Translations under genes and position numbers: made by a program
The notes under the pieces: model-generated
Told to the model about the DNA's origin: nothing
The model's database searches: none
Seen by the model: the letters and a program-made list of their open reading frames with translations, nothing else
In this document: positions 6,386 to 14,312 of the stretch, piece after piece
How the letters are laid out: each line of letters starts with the position of its first letter
Position numbering within the stretch: the stretch's first letter is position 1
Assembly (NCBI GenBank): GCA_007129135.1
Contig: SKWB01000082.1
Span: forward strand, 1 to 16,124
Origin: Halococcaceae archaeon
GTDB taxonomy: Archaea; Halobacteriota; Halobacteria; Halobacteriales; Halalkalicoccaceae
Reading direction: 5' to 3'
DNA: 16,124 bases

Positions 6386-8302
6386 ATGGCGAGCAACAAG
6401 ATCCTCGGTATCGACCTGGGGACGACGAACAGCGCGATGGCGGTGATGGAAGGCGGCGATCCGGAGATCATCGTCAACGGGGAGGGCGACCGGACGACGC
6501 CCTCGATCGTCGCGTTCACCGACGATGACGAACGGCTCGTCGGACGACCGGCGAAGAACCAGGCGGTCCAGAACCCCGACCGGACGATCCGCTCGATCAA
6601 ACGTCACATGGGCGAGGAGCACACCGTCGAGGTCGATGGCGAGGAGTACACGCCCGAGCAGATCTCGGCGATGATCCTCGGCAAGCTCAAGCGCGACGCC
6701 GAGGACTACCTCGGTGACGAGGTCGAGCGCGCGGTCATCACCGTCCCGGCGTACTTCAACGACCGCCAGCGTCAGGCGACGAAGAACGCCGGCGAGATCG
6801 CCGGCTTCGAGGTCGAGCGCATCGTCAACGAGCCGACCGCCGCGTCGATGGCCTACGGCCTCGACGACGACTCGGACCAGACGGTGCTGGTCTACGACCT
6901 GGGTGGGGGCACCTTCGACGTCTCGATCCTCGACCTCGGCGGCGGCGTCTACGAGGTCGTCGCGACCAACGGCGACAACGACCTCGGGGGCGACGACTGG
7001 GACCGGGCGATCATCGACCACCTCGCCGAGGAGTTCCAGAAGGACCACGGGATCGACCTCCGCGAGGACCGCCAGGCGCTCCAGCGACTGACCGAGGCCG
7101 CAGAGGAGGCGAAGATCGAACTGAGTAGTAGAAAAGAGACCGACATCAACCTCCCGTTCATCACGGCGACCGACTCCGGGCCGGTCCACCTGGAGGCGAG
7201 TCTCACCCGGGCGAAGTTCGAGTCGCTCACCTCCGACCTGATCGAACGGACCGTCGGGCCGACCGAGCAAGCCCTCGAGGACGCCGGCTACGACGCGAGC
7301 GAGATCGACGAGGTGATCCTCGTCGGTGGCTCGACCCGGATGCCGCAGGTCTCGGAGCAGGTCGAGGAGCTCGTCGGCTCGGAGCCGAAGAAGAACGTCA
7401 ACCCCGACGAGGTCGTCGCGCTCGGTGCGGCGATCCAGGGCGGCGTGCTCGGCGGGGAGGTCGACGACATCGTCCTACTCGACGTCACCCCGCTCTCGCT
7501 CGGGATCGAGGTGAAAGGCGGGCTCTTCGAGCGGCTGATCGAGAAGAACACGACGATCCCGACCGAGGAGTCGAAGATCTTCACGACCGCCGCGGCGAAC
7601 CAGACCTCGGTGCAGGTGCGGGTCTTCCAGGGCGAGCGAGAGATCGCCGAGAACAACGAACTGCTCGGCGAGTTCATGCTGAGCGGTATCCCGCCGGCGC
7701 CCGCGGGCACCCCGCAGATCGAGGTGACGTTCAACATCGACGAGAACGGCATCGTGAACGTCTCCGCCGAGGACAAGGGCACCGGCTCGAGCGAGGAGAT
7801 CACGATCGAGGGCGGCGCGGGCCTCTCGGACGAGGAGATCGAGCGGATGCAACGGGAGGCAGAACAGCACGCCGAGGAGGACGAGGCGCGCCGCGAGCGG
7901 ATCGAGGCGCGCAACGACGCCGAGTCGGCGCTCACCCGCGCGGGCAGCCTGCTCGAGGAGAACGAGGAGAACGTCGACGACGACCTCCAGGAGGAGATCG
8001 AGGCGGCGATGGACGAGCTGGAATCCGTCCTCGAGGACGAGGAGAGCGAGACCGAAGAACTCCAGGAGGCGACCGAGGAGCTGAGCACCGCGCTCCAGGA
8101 GATCGGCAAGCAGCTGTACCAGCAACAGGCCGCCCAGCAGGCCGCCGGTGCCGGCGGTGCGGGCGCCGACTTCGACCCGGAGGACATGGCCGGCGGACCG
8201 GGTGCCGGTCCCGGAGCGGACGCCGGTGCCGGCCCGAGCGGCGACGGCGAGTACGTCGACGCCGACTTCGAGGACATCGAGGACGAAGAGGACGACCGGT
8301 AG
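6386..8302 (+). CDS. dnaK: DnaK, Hsp70 chaperone
   Basis: A complete 638-aa Hsp70 that binds exposed hydrophobic segments in an ATP-driven cycle with DnaJ and GrpE. Signatures: GIDLGTTNS (8-16), [14 protein letters not shown] (169-182), [13 protein letters not shown] (310-322), and the linker/substrate-domain start [16 protein letters not shown] (364-379). The tail is Gln/Ala/Gly-rich (about 578-620) and ends in an acidic stretch with [13 protein letters not shown] (625-637), resembling the conserved bacterial DnaK tail. The N-terminal quadrant runs directly from IKRHMGEEH to the EEYTPEQIS region. It therefore lacks the roughly 25-residue insertion of proteobacterial DnaK and looks like the Gram-positive/archaeal form. 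Archaeal dnaK is widely considered acquired from bacteria. The start ATG encodes the expected N-terminus. Confidence 0.98.
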   Translation: MASNKILGIDLGTTNSAMAVMEGGDPEIIVNGEGDRTTPSIVAFTDDDERLVGRPAKNQAVQNPDRTIRSIKRHMGEEHTVEVDGEEYTPEQISAMILGKLKRDAEDYLGDEVERAVITVPAYFNDRQRQATKNAGEIAGFEVERIVNEPTAASMAYGLDDDSDQTVLVYDLGGGTFDVSILDLGGGVYEVVATNGDNDLGGDDWDRAIIDHLAEEFQKDHGIDLREDRQALQRLTEAAEEAKIELSSRKETDINLPFITATDSGPVHLEASLTRAKFESLTSDLIERTVGPTEQALEDAGYDASEIDEVILVGGSTRMPQVSEQVEELVGSEPKKNVNPDEVVALGAAIQGGVLGGEVDDIVLLDVTPLSLGIEVKGGLFERLIEKNTTIPTEESKIFTTAAANQTSVQVRVFQGEREIAENNELLGEFMLSGIPPAPAGTPQIEVTFNIDENGIVNVSAEDKGTGSSEEITIEGGAGLSDEEIERMQREAEQHAEEDEARRERIEARNDAESALTRAGSLLEENEENVDDDLQEEIEAAMDELESVLEDEESETEELQEATEELSTALQEIGKQLYQQQAAQQAAGAGGAGADFDPEDMAGGPGAGPGADAGAGPSGDGEYVDADFEDIEDEEDDR

Positions 8303-8329
8303 CCGCTCTCACGGCGGCCGGTCCCGATC

Positions 8330-8344
8330 GCGGTTTCGTTTCTA
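8330..8344 (+). terminator. Possible T-rich terminator after dnaK
   Basis: The stretch GCGGTTTCGTTTCTA follows the dnaK stop by about 30 nt and holds two short T runs, the kind of signal archaeal RNA polymerase uses. It lies before the operator-like dyad of the next gene. There is no strong stem. Confidence 0.25.
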
Positions 8345-8359
8345 CGACTCAGTCTGTCA

Positions 8360-8389
8360 GTCACACCAACACCTATCACGAGGTGTGAC
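8360..8389. promoter_or_regulatory. Nested inverted repeats before the HbpS-like gene, candidate operator
   Basis: GTCACACC at 8360-8367 pairs perfectly with GGTGTGAC at 8382-8389 (14-bp spacer). Overlapping it, ACACCT at 8369-8374 pairs with AGGTGT at 8381-8386 (6-bp spacer). The second repeat covers the position about 27 nt before the ATG at 8401, where the TATA box should be and where only a weak CTATCA is seen. A bound regulator would block or assist promoter recognition. The identity of such a regulator is unknown. Confidence 0.5.
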
Positions 8390-8400
8390 GTGTGTGATCC

Positions 8401-8805
8401 ATGGAGCGAGTGACACTCGACGTCGCGAAGGGGATGGTGGCCGCCGCGGAGGAACGGGCAGCGGAGATCGAGGTTCCGATGTGCATCGCGGTGCTCGACG
8501 GCGGGGCGAACCCGGTCGCGTTCCACCGGATGGACGACGCGCTGCTCGCGAGCGTCGACATCGCCCGGAACAAGGCGTACACCGCGCTCGCGATGAAGAT
8601 GCCGACTGAAGAGCTCGCGGGGATGGCCCAGCCGGGCGAGGAGCTCTACGGGATCGAGGCGACCAACGGCGGTCGGATCGTCGTCTTCGGCGGGGGACTC
8701 CCGATCGACGGGGACGAGGGCGAACCGATCGGGGCGATCGGCGTCAGCGGCGGGAGCGTCGCGGAGGACGTGACGGTGGCGGAGGCCGGGCTGGACGCGC
8801 TCTGA
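8401..8805 (+). CDS. GlcG/HbpS family (DUF336) protein
   Basis: A 134-aa protein matching the GlcG/HbpS fold: a N-terminal helix, the strand pattern VPMCIAVLDGGANPVAFHRM (25-44), a conserved helix with ARNKAYTALAM (55-65), and the C-terminal glycine-rich segment GEPIGAIGVSGGSVAEDV (107-124). Members include GlcG of the glycolate locus and the Streptomyces haem-binding, redox-sensing HbpS; many have no known role. No signal peptide is visible, so a cytoplasmic location is likely. Function here is unassigned. It is preceded by a strong inverted repeat at the promoter position and is convergent, with a 9-bp gap, with the small membrane protein gene. It appears to be a separate unit placed between dnaK and dnaJ. 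Confidence 0.88.
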   Translation: MERVTLDVAKGMVAAAEERAAEIEVPMCIAVLDGGANPVAFHRMDDALLASVDIARNKAYTALAMKMPTEELAGMAQPGEELYGIEATNGGRIVVFGGGLPIDGDEGEPIGAIGVSGGSVAEDVTVAEAGLDAL

Positions 8806-8814
8806 GGCGGTCGG

Positions 8815-8991
8815 TCAGGCGGCCCCGGATCGGTGTCGCCAGGTCCTGATCCCGAGCGGGAGGACGAGTCCGACGCCGATGAGGACGGCGAGCGCTGCGA
8901 TCGTGCTGTCGGTCAGTCCCGTCGTCACGTACCAGAGGACGACCGCGAGAACGACGAAGACGACGGTGATCTGCGTGTCGGTCGATACCAT
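8815..8991 (-). CDS. Small two-helix membrane protein, 58 aa, unknown function
   Basis: Frame from ATG 8991 to TGA at 8817-8815. The protein starts MVSTDTQ, then has a hydrophobic helix ITVVFVVLAVVLWYVTTGL (8-26), a short TDST turn, and a second helix IAALAVLIGVGLVLPLGI (31-48), ending in a basic tail RTWRHRSGAA. By the positive-inside rule, both ends probably lie on the cytoplasmic side. It follows the Rieske gene on the same strand after 58 bp and may be co-transcribed with it. A weak TATA-like CTTTGTG lies about 26 nt upstream. Codon use is typical of the region. No family is recognised. Confidence 0.7.
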   Translation of the reverse strand: MVSTDTQITVVFVVLAVVLWYVTTGLTDSTIAALAVLIGVGLVLPLGIRTWRHRSGAA

Positions 8992-9049
8992 CGGTCACCC
9001 CGACTCGTCGGAGCACAAAGGGCTTTCGGTGAGGGGGAGTTCGATAGCC

Positions 9050-10798
9050 TCACTCGCTCTCGTGGAGCCGTTCGCCGCGGTGGAGCCGGGTCGCGATCGA
9101 AAAGGTCTGTTCGTTACGCCTGCGGGTGGGGAAGTGCGCGGCCATATACCGGGCGGTCGCCAGCAGCGCGAGCCGTCGCTCCCCGTCGCTCTCGACGGCG
9201 TCGAACCGCTGGAACGCCGCCTCGACGCTCTGGATCGTGTGGAAGCCGGCGTCCTCGCGGAGCAGTCCCCGTCCGAGCGTCCGTTTCATGTCGGTGGGGT
9301 CGCCCCCGGCGTCGAAGTGTTCGCTCACGAGGCGTGCGGCACGCTCGACCTGGCCCTGTTCGTCGAAGCTCTCGAGCAGCTCCCTCCTGATCGTCGCCGG
9401 ATCGCGATCCGACTCGCCCGGGTCCGGGACCGGCGCGCGCGGCGTGTTCAGGAAGCGATCCCGGTAGACCGACATCGCGCCGTCGAAACAGCCACGGTAG
9501 AGCGCGGTCGCGTCGGTCTTCGACGCCGCCCGGTGGACCGCGTTCGCGTACGTGAACGTGTGGTGGACCGTGTTCCAGTCGCGGAACTCGTTGTTCGTCG
9601 CGAAGTAGGCGACCCGTCTGGTGGCCGCGCGGGCGACAGAGTCCGAGAGTTCCTCGACGGTCGCACCCGCGGCGATCGCTTCAGTGAGCGCGTCGATCAC
9701 CGCGTGCGGGTCCTCCGAGAGCAGCGTCTCGACGAAGCCCTCCGGGCGCTCCCAGTCCTCTCCCTCGCCGGCGGCGACGAGGTCGGGCAGCAGCTCCGCC
9801 GCGTCGAAACAGAGCTCGGCGATGTCGATCGGCTGTCGCCACGAGGAGAGCTCCTCCGAGCGGGTCGCCCCCGTGAGCCGGGGGACCGTCGAGGCGAGCA
9901 CCGCGTCGGCGTGGCCCTCCCAGCCGACGTGTTCCAGGACCTCGAACGCGGTGTTGACGAAGTCGAGGGTGTGGCCGGCGTCCATGTAGAGGTGGTCAGT
10001 CGCGGCCGTGAACAGCAACTCCGCGACCCCATCCGGGGGAAGCGTCGCGACCCCGGTGAGCAGACACCGCTCGGCACCGGCACGGTCCCGGACCTCGATC
10101 GACTCGCGGAACCACGAGAGCAGGCGTTCGCGGGAGAGCGAGCGGCTCTCGAACGCCCGCTGTTCGAATCGCGGCGGTTCGCCCGCGCTGTCGTCGGCGA
10201 CCTCGCGGACGCCCGTGAAGATCGCCCGGCGCTTGTCCCGCCCGCCGACGTGGTCGTAGAGCGTCGCGGTGCAGCCAAGCGTCGTCAGCCCCCGACCCCA
10301 GCCCGAGTTTCTGTACCGGGTCCCGAACCGGACGGCGGTCTCCACGGGGGTCTGAAAGCCCTCGCCGTGGTCGTCGAGGCCGATCACCGCCTTCGCCATC
10401 ACGAGGGTGAGGTCCTCCTGGAGGCCGTCCGCGAGGCGGTTGCGCCAGCGCGTCTCCGGTGGAACCGTCGGCTCGGGATCGGGGTCGAGGTGGACCGCGC
10501 CGTCTCTCACCTCGACCGGGAACGTCTGGACGTCGTCGGCCCACGGGTCGAACGTGTCGCCCTTCTCGAGTTCGAAGCGGGCGTGGTGCCAGTGACAGGT
10601 GAGGATCCCGTCCTCGACGGTGCCCTCGGTCAGGGGAAAGCCCATGTGCGGACAGCGGTTGTCCACCGCGTACACCTCGCCCTCGTGGTGAAAGAGCGCG
10701 ATCGCCTGCCCGTCCGCGGAGACGAGCGTACGGCCCTCGGCCTCGAGGTCCGAGAGCGAGGCCACCTCGACGAAGCCCTCCGTGGTATCTGTCGACAT
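9050..10798 (-). CDS. Rieske [2Fe-2S] protein fused to a large helical domain
   Basis: A 582-aa protein. Residues about 8-105 form a ferredoxin-like Rieske domain with the cluster ligands CPH (C49, H51) and CHWH (C68, H71), spaced C-x-H-x16-C-x2-H as the family requires. The remaining roughly 470 residues are mostly helical, with no signal peptide or membrane segment. They carry several His-containing helices, for example DHLYMDAGHTLDFVNTAFEV (268-287) and WNTVHHTFTYANAVH (408-422), which could bind a metal or cofactor. They do not resemble the catalytic domain of aromatic-ring dioxygenases. Related fusions are annotated only as Rieske proteins as far as I recall. Electron transfer from the cluster to the helical domain is inferred; the reaction is unknown. 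A TATA-like element (10821-10830) precedes the ATG by about 28 nt. It follows the propeller gene by 48 bp. Confidence 0.88.
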   Translation of the reverse strand: MSTDTTEGFVEVASLSDLEAEGRTLVSADGQAIALFHHEGEVYAVDNRCPHMGFPLTEGTVEDGILTCHWHHARFELEKGDTFDPWADDVQTFPVEVRDGAVHLDPDPEPTVPPETRWRNRLADGLQEDLTLVMAKAVIGLDDHGEGFQTPVETAVRFGTRYRNSGWGRGLTTLGCTATLYDHVGGRDKRRAIFTGVREVADDSAGEPPRFEQRAFESRSLSRERLLSWFRESIEVRDRAGAERCLLTGVATLPPDGVAELLFTAATDHLYMDAGHTLDFVNTAFEVLEHVGWEGHADAVLASTVPRLTGATRSEELSSWRQPIDIAELCFDAAELLPDLVAAGEGEDWERPEGFVETLLSEDPHAVIDALTEAIAAGATVEELSDSVARAATRRVAYFATNNEFRDWNTVHHTFTYANAVHRAASKTDATALYRGCFDGAMSVYRDRFLNTPRAPVPDPGESDRDPATIRRELLESFDEQGQVERAARLVSEHFDAGGDPTDMKRTLGRGLLREDAGFHTIQSVEAAFQRFDAVESDGERRLALLATARYMAAHFPTRRRNEQTFSIATRLHRGERLHESE

Positions 10799-10820
10799 GG
10801 GACGCGGTACGATCGGTACC

Positions 10821-10830
10821 AGGTAAAAGG
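10821..10830 (-). promoter_or_regulatory. TATA-like element of the Rieske gene
   Basis: The minus strand reads CCTTTTACCT, centred about 28 nt before the ATG at 10798. It lies inside the 48-bp gap after the propeller gene, so the Rieske gene may be transcribed separately as well as by read-through. Confidence 0.5.
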
Positions 10831-10846
10831 TTCGCTGAAGGGGATT

Positions 10847-11788
10847 TCAGTCGGTTCGAGGGGACGATTCCGACGGCAGCGAGGCGAGCGATCGGATCCG
10901 GGTACCGACCGACCCCACCGCCCGGAAGCCGTCGTCGGTGTGCTCCAGGAGCGTCCCCTCGTTCGTCCCCGCGAGGAGGGTCCGACCCGCGACCGTCCAC
11001 GCCGTGACCACCTCGTCGGGCTCACCGGGGTAGGCCAGCCGTTCGCCCTCCGAGTCGTCGCCGTCGAACCGGAGGAGGAGGCCATCGGCCCCGTCGGGGC
11101 CGTCCCACTCGCCCGGCGGGCCGCGGGCGATTCCCGCGTAGAGCGCGTCGTCGAAACCGATCGACTCGCTGAGATAGCGGTGGGGGACCGCACCGTCCAG
11201 CCGTTTCCACGACCGCCCCCCGTCTGCCGTACGGTAGAGCCCCGTTCCCGTCGAGACGACGGAGGTCGAGGGACTCTCGACGAGGACGTGGTGGGCGTCG
11301 TCGTGGACGCCCTCGCGGCGCGACTCCCACGACCCTCCCCGGTCCCCGCTCACGTAGATCCCGCCGACCTCGACCCCGACGAGCAGCCAGGCGGGGTCGT
11401 CGGGGTGCGTCGCTACGGTCCGGATCCGCGGTGTGGGGTGGTGTGGCGGGGTCTCCCACTCGTCGCTCTCGGGGAGGTCGCGTTCGGTGGCGACCTCCCG
11501 CCAGGTCTCCGTGCCCGCTGCCGTGCGGTAGAGGCGAACGCCGTCGGTCCCCGCGTAGAGCTCGTCACCACCCGGGCTGGCAGCGACGGAGTGGACCCCC
11601 TCGGTCGGCACCTCCAGGTCCGCCCAGGAGCGGCCACCGTCTGCCGAACGGTAGAGCCCGGTCGCCGCGGCCGCGAACAGCTCCTCGCCGATCCGTCTGA
11701 GGAGCGTGACCCGCCCACAGCCGAGGACGACCTCCTCTCCCCTCCCGAAGCGGACGACGCCGACGTCGGTCCCTGCGAACACCGGCAT
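10847..11788 (-). CDS. BNR-repeat beta-propeller protein
   Basis: A 313-aa protein with repeated BNR/Asp-box motifs: SADGGRSW (48-55), SGDRGGSW (147-154) and TADGGRSW (187-194), each after a GLYR or GIYV strand, plus YAGTDG- and LAGTNEG-like blades. This is the pattern of sialidase/sortilin/Ycf48-type propellers. Such propellers bind ligands or proteins and are often annotated as glycosyl hydrolase or photosystem-stability-factor-like. No catalytic residues are evident, so enzyme activity should not be assumed. No signal peptide is seen, so it is probably cytoplasmic. The ATG at 11788 has a good TATA element 26 nt upstream. It is the first gene of a possible minus-strand unit with the Rieske fusion and the small membrane protein, and is divergent from dnaJ. 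Confidence 0.85.
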   Translation of the reverse strand: MPVFAGTDVGVVRFGRGEEVVLGCGRVTLLRRIGEELFAAAATGLYRSADGGRSWADLEVPTEGVHSVAASPGGDELYAGTDGVRLYRTAAGTETWREVATERDLPESDEWETPPHHPTPRIRTVATHPDDPAWLLVGVEVGGIYVSGDRGGSWESRREGVHDDAHHVLVESPSTSVVSTGTGLYRTADGGRSWKRLDGAVPHRYLSESIGFDDALYAGIARGPPGEWDGPDGADGLLLRFDGDDSEGERLAYPGEPDEVVTAWTVAGRTLLAGTNEGTLLEHTDDGFRAVGSVGTRIRSLASLPSESSPRTD

Positions 11789-11810
11789 GGGCCGAGGTCG
11801 ACCCGCGGAA

Positions 11811-11819
11811 CCATATAGA
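11811..11819 (-). promoter_or_regulatory. TATA box of the propeller gene
   Basis: The minus strand reads TCTATATGG, centred 26-27 nt before the ATG at 11788, the best TATA match in the window. It supports the start choice and leaderless expression. Confidence 0.65.
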
Positions 11820-11854
11820 TGGGTTCCGGAGCCGACAGCCCCACAAGCGGTCAG

Positions 11855-11862
11855 TTCAAATG
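11855..11862 (+). promoter_or_regulatory. Possible TATA-like element of dnaJ
   Basis: TTCAAATG lies about 31 nt before the dnaJ ATG at 11890, in the 101-bp divergent region shared with the propeller gene. The match is weaker than that of the propeller promoter. Confidence 0.35.
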
Positions 11863-11889
11863 TCTCGACCGAATACGGGTGGTTAACTG

Positions 11890-13017
11890 ATGAGCGAGGA
11901 TTTCTACGAGATCCTCGGCGTGAGTCGGGACGCGAGCGAGGAGGAGATCAAGCGTGCCTACCGGGAGAAGGCAGCGCAGTACCACCCCGACGTGAGCGAC
12001 GAACCGAACGCCGAGGAGAAGTTCAAGGAGGTACAGAAGGCCAAGGAGGTGTTGGCCGACGAGGACCAGCGGGCGGCCTACGACCGGATGGGCCACGACC
12101 GGTTCGAGCAGGCCGAGAAACGCGGCGGCTTCGACGGCGGGGCGGGCGGCGATCCGTTCGGCGGCGGCGACCCCTTCGGTGGGGGCGGTCTGGGCGACAT
12201 CTTCGAGCAGTTCTTCGGTGGCGGTGGCAGGAGCAGAAACGGCCCACGCCAGGGTGCGGACCTCCGGACGGCGCTCACGATCACCTTAGAGGAGGCTTAC
12301 GAGGGGGCGGCGAAGGAGATGACGCTCACCCGGCCGACCGAGTGCGAGGCCTGCGACGGCCAGGGGGGCCACGACCCGACGACCTGTGGCGAGTGTGGCG
12401 GCAGCGGGCAGGTCACGCAAGTCCAGCAGACGCCGTTCGGCCGGATGCAGCAGACGACGACCTGTCGGCGCTGTGGCGGCGAGGGAAAGCAGTTCGCCGA
12501 GCGCTGTGGCGAGTGCCGCGGCGAGGGCGTCGTCCGGGAGGAGACGACCCTCACCGTGGACGTGCCCGCCGGGATCGCCGACGGTCAGACGCTCCGGATG
12601 GAGCGCGAGGGAGCCCCGGGCGAGCGCGGCGGCAGACGGGGCGACCTCCTGATCGAGATCACCGTCGAGGAGCACCCCGACTTCGAGCGCGAGGGCGACG
12701 ACCTCAGGTACCGTGCGCCGATCTCGTTCCCACAGGCGACGTTCGGCGACACCATCGAGGTGCCGACGCTCGACGGCGCGGTCGAGTTCGACGTCGAGAA
12801 GGGAACGCAGAGCGGCGAGACGTTCAGGCTCGAGGGGAAGGGGATGCCCCGGCTCAGACGCCGCGGTCGGGGCGACCTCTACGTCACGGTCCAGGTCGTC
12901 ACGCCGAAGTCGCTCAACCGCGAGCAGCGCGAGGCGCTGGAGGCGTTCGCCGAGGCAGGCGGCGAGGAGGTCGAGGTCGGGAAGGGCTTCTTCGAGAAGA
13001 TCCGCGACACGTTCTGA
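11890..13017 (+). CDS. dnaJ: DnaJ, Hsp40 co-chaperone
   Basis: A 375-aa class A J-protein that delivers substrates to DnaK and stimulates its ATPase. The J domain occupies about 1-70 with HPD at 32-34. A Gly/Phe-rich linker spans about 78-113. Four intact CxxCxGxG zinc repeats lie at 152-159, 166-173, 192-199 and 206-213, followed by the two substrate-binding beta domains (to about 340) and a C-terminal end FFEKIRDTF. All hallmark residues are present and the length is normal. The gene is separated from dnaK by four genes, so it is not in one operon with grpE-dnaK. Its stop is only 4 bp from the stop of the convergent reductase gene. Confidence 0.97.
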   Translation: MSEDFYEILGVSRDASEEEIKRAYREKAAQYHPDVSDEPNAEEKFKEVQKAKEVLADEDQRAAYDRMGHDRFEQAEKRGGFDGGAGGDPFGGGDPFGGGGLGDIFEQFFGGGGRSRNGPRQGADLRTALTITLEEAYEGAAKEMTLTRPTECEACDGQGGHDPTTCGECGGSGQVTQVQQTPFGRMQQTTTCRRCGGEGKQFAERCGECRGEGVVREETTLTVDVPAGIADGQTLRMEREGAPGERGGRRGDLLIEITVEEHPDFEREGDDLRYRAPISFPQATFGDTIEVPTLDGAVEFDVEKGTQSGETFRLEGKGMPRLRRRGRGDLYVTVQVVTPKSLNREQREALEAFAEAGGEEVEVGKGFFEKIRDTF

Positions 13018-13021
13018 GGGA

Positions 13022-13561
13022 TCACCGCTCGCCGACCTCGTACCTGAGTTCGACGACTCCGTTCGAGCGCTCCGTACTGTCGAGCAACGCGAGTCGGTGC
13101 TCTTCAGTGCCGTCCCCGAACAACGCGAGCCCGTCGCCGAGCAGGATCGGAACGATGCTCAGGCGGATCTCGTCGGTTCTACCTGCTCGCAGGAACGAGC
13201 GCGCGAGCGCCGGCCCGCCGACGAGCCAGACGTGCTCGTACCCGCTCGTGAGGTCGTCGGCAATCCTCTCTACCCCGCCCGAGACCAGTTCGACCCGCTC
13301 GGTCGCACGCCGGAGGTCGCGTTTCGTCACGACGTACGTCGGCTTTCCCCCGTAGGGCCACTCTCCGAAGGAGAGCACCTGCTCGTAGGTGCGCGATCCC
13401 ATCACCAGACAGTCGACGCTCTCGAAGAACGCCTCGTAGCCGCCCGGTTCGTCCTCGCTGTCGTCACCGAACCCCTCGAGCCAGGCGACGTCGCCCTCCT
13501 CGTCGGCGACGAAGCCGTCGAGGCTCGTCGCGATGTACAGCGTGATCCGTCCGGAGCCCAT
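13022..13561 (-). CDS. RibD C-terminal / dihydrofolate-reductase-like protein
   Basis: A 179-aa protein of the RibD_C/DHFR-like fold. Markers are ITLYIATSLDGFVAD (6-20), CLVMGSRTYEQVL (51-63), the NADPH-site-type strand HVWLVGGPALARSFL (110-124) and EIRLSIVPILLGDGLALF (131-148). Family members are NAD(P)H-dependent reductases; stand-alone copies like this are common and mostly of unknown substrate, so neither folate nor riboflavin synthesis should be assumed. The open frame extends upstream, but the ATG at 13561 begins the conserved strand and has a TATA-like element 26-27 nt upstream. Confidence 0.88.
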   Translation of the reverse strand: MGSGRITLYIATSLDGFVADEEGDVAWLEGFGDDSEDEPGGYEAFFESVDCLVMGSRTYEQVLSFGEWPYGGKPTYVVTKRDLRRATERVELVSGGVERIADDLTSGYEHVWLVGGPALARSFLRAGRTDEIRLSIVPILLGDGLALFGDGTEEHRLALLDSTERSNGVVELRYEVGER

Positions 13562-13582
13562 CCGCAGTCTACCTCCGCGTCC

Positions 13583-13592
13583 CGAATAGATC
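13583..13592 (-). promoter_or_regulatory. TATA-like element of the reductase gene
   Basis: The minus strand reads GATCTATTCG across this site, 26-27 nt before the ATG at 13561. It decides the start against the longer upstream open frame. It lies in the 47-bp gap after the SRPBCC gene. Confidence 0.5.
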
Positions 13593-13608
13593 GATCGGTC
13601 CCCGGAGG

Positions 13609-14046
13609 TCAGCCGTCCGTTTCCCCACCTTCGACGCGTGACTTGAGCGCCCGGTTCATCGCGCGGAACCCGGCTTTCACGCCCTCGGCGTCGAGCACTG
13701 CGGGCATCAGCAGTCCCGAGAAGGTCTCGCGGTGGACGAACCGCGTCTTTCCATCCACCCGTTCGAGCCGGAACTCGTGGCGGCCGTCGAAGAGGTTCGG
13801 GACGACGAGTCTGCCGAGCCACTCCAGTCGTCGGTTCGGCTCCGCGACCACGAGTCGTGGCCGGAACGTCATCCCGCGCGATCCGGGCGGTTCGATCCGG
13901 ACCCGGAGACGGGCGCCGGGGATCGCCTCGCCCTCGATCCGTGTGACGAACGGGTTCCACTCGGGGTAGGACTCGAAGTCGGTGAGCACCGCCCAGACCG
14001 CCTCGGGTGTGGCGTCGATCTCGATCTCCGTCTCGATCGTTCGCAT
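13609..14046 (-). CDS. SRPBCC (START/polyketide-cyclase-like) domain protein
   Basis: A 145-aa single-domain protein. The N-terminus IETEIEIDATPEAVWAVLTD (4-23), then YPEWNPFV (27-34), the strand LRVRIEPPG (47-55), and the C-terminal long helix with AGFRAMNRALKSRVE (125-139) are typical of SRPBCC helix-grip proteins. These bind hydrophobic ligands; the ligand here is unknown. The frame is open upstream, but the ATG at 14046 begins the domain exactly and a TATA-like TCAAATACT (14066-14074) lies about 24 nt upstream. The reductase gene follows on the same strand after 47 bp, with a promoter of its own in the gap. Confidence 0.9.
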   Translation of the reverse strand: MRTIETEIEIDATPEAVWAVLTDFESYPEWNPFVTRIEGEAIPGARLRVRIEPPGSRGMTFRPRLVVAEPNRRLEWLGRLVVPNLFDGRHEFRLERVDGKTRFVHRETFSGLLMPAVLDAEGVKAGFRAMNRALKSRVEGGETDG

Positions 14047-14065
14047 ACCGACCCTACGGAGGGCG

Positions 14066-14074
14066 AGTATTTGA
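14066..14074 (-). promoter_or_regulatory. TATA-like element of the SRPBCC gene
   Basis: The minus strand reads TCAAATACT, about 24 nt before the ATG at 14046. The spacing is slightly short but fits a leaderless start. Confidence 0.45.
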
Positions 14075-14280
14075 GCGTCGAGGAGGACTACCCGCAGTCC
14101 CACGAGTCGGCACGCGGAAACCGAGTTGCCCGCAAGGCATACACGAACTATCACCCGACGATCACGGCGAACTCCCCCAAGCGACCTCCAGATCGAGGGA
14201 GAACGGCCGAAATCGGCTAGAGCCGACCTGTCACGAGCGGCCAGATCCACCGATACCCGCAGAACGAACCGGAACCGACC
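14075..14280. other. Divergent intergenic region without a recognised gene
   Basis: Part of the 266-bp gap between the divergent SRPBCC and ANL-like genes. No credible small gene, RNA gene or strong repeat was seen on either strand. The frames open here read as low-complexity Arg/Pro/Thr translations. It may carry regulatory sites for either gene, but none stands out. Confidence 0.35.
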
Positions 14281-14290
14281 CCGCTTTTCA
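14281..14290 (+). promoter_or_regulatory. Possible TATA-like element of the ANL-like gene
   Basis: CCGCTTTTCA lies about 26 nt before the ATG at 14313. A purine-rich GGGAGGG just before the ATG could act as a ribosome-binding site if a leader exists. Confidence 0.35.
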
Positions 14291-14312
14291 CCCAACGGGC
14301 CGAAGGGAGGGC

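Noticed and set aside
5546..7270. A 574-codon open frame on the minus strand over grpE and dnaK
   Set aside because: Antisense to two certain genes, with a low-complexity Leu/Val/Arg/Asp translation and no promoter.
7288..8526. A 412-codon Ser-rich frame on the minus strand over the dnaK tail
   Set aside because: Antisense of the acidic Glu/Asp-rich dnaK C-terminus, which reads as Ser/Arg-rich in reverse; no family features.
8879..11818. A 979-codon open frame on the plus strand across the Rieske and propeller genes
   Set aside because: It is the antisense shadow of two well-supported minus-strand genes. High GC with few stop codons creates long false frames, and its translation is Arg/Val-rich without domains.
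13562..13960. An N-terminal extension of the RibD-like protein up to 13960
   Set aside because: It is a shadow of the SRPBCC gene in another frame, and a TATA-like element at 13583-13592 supports the shorter start.
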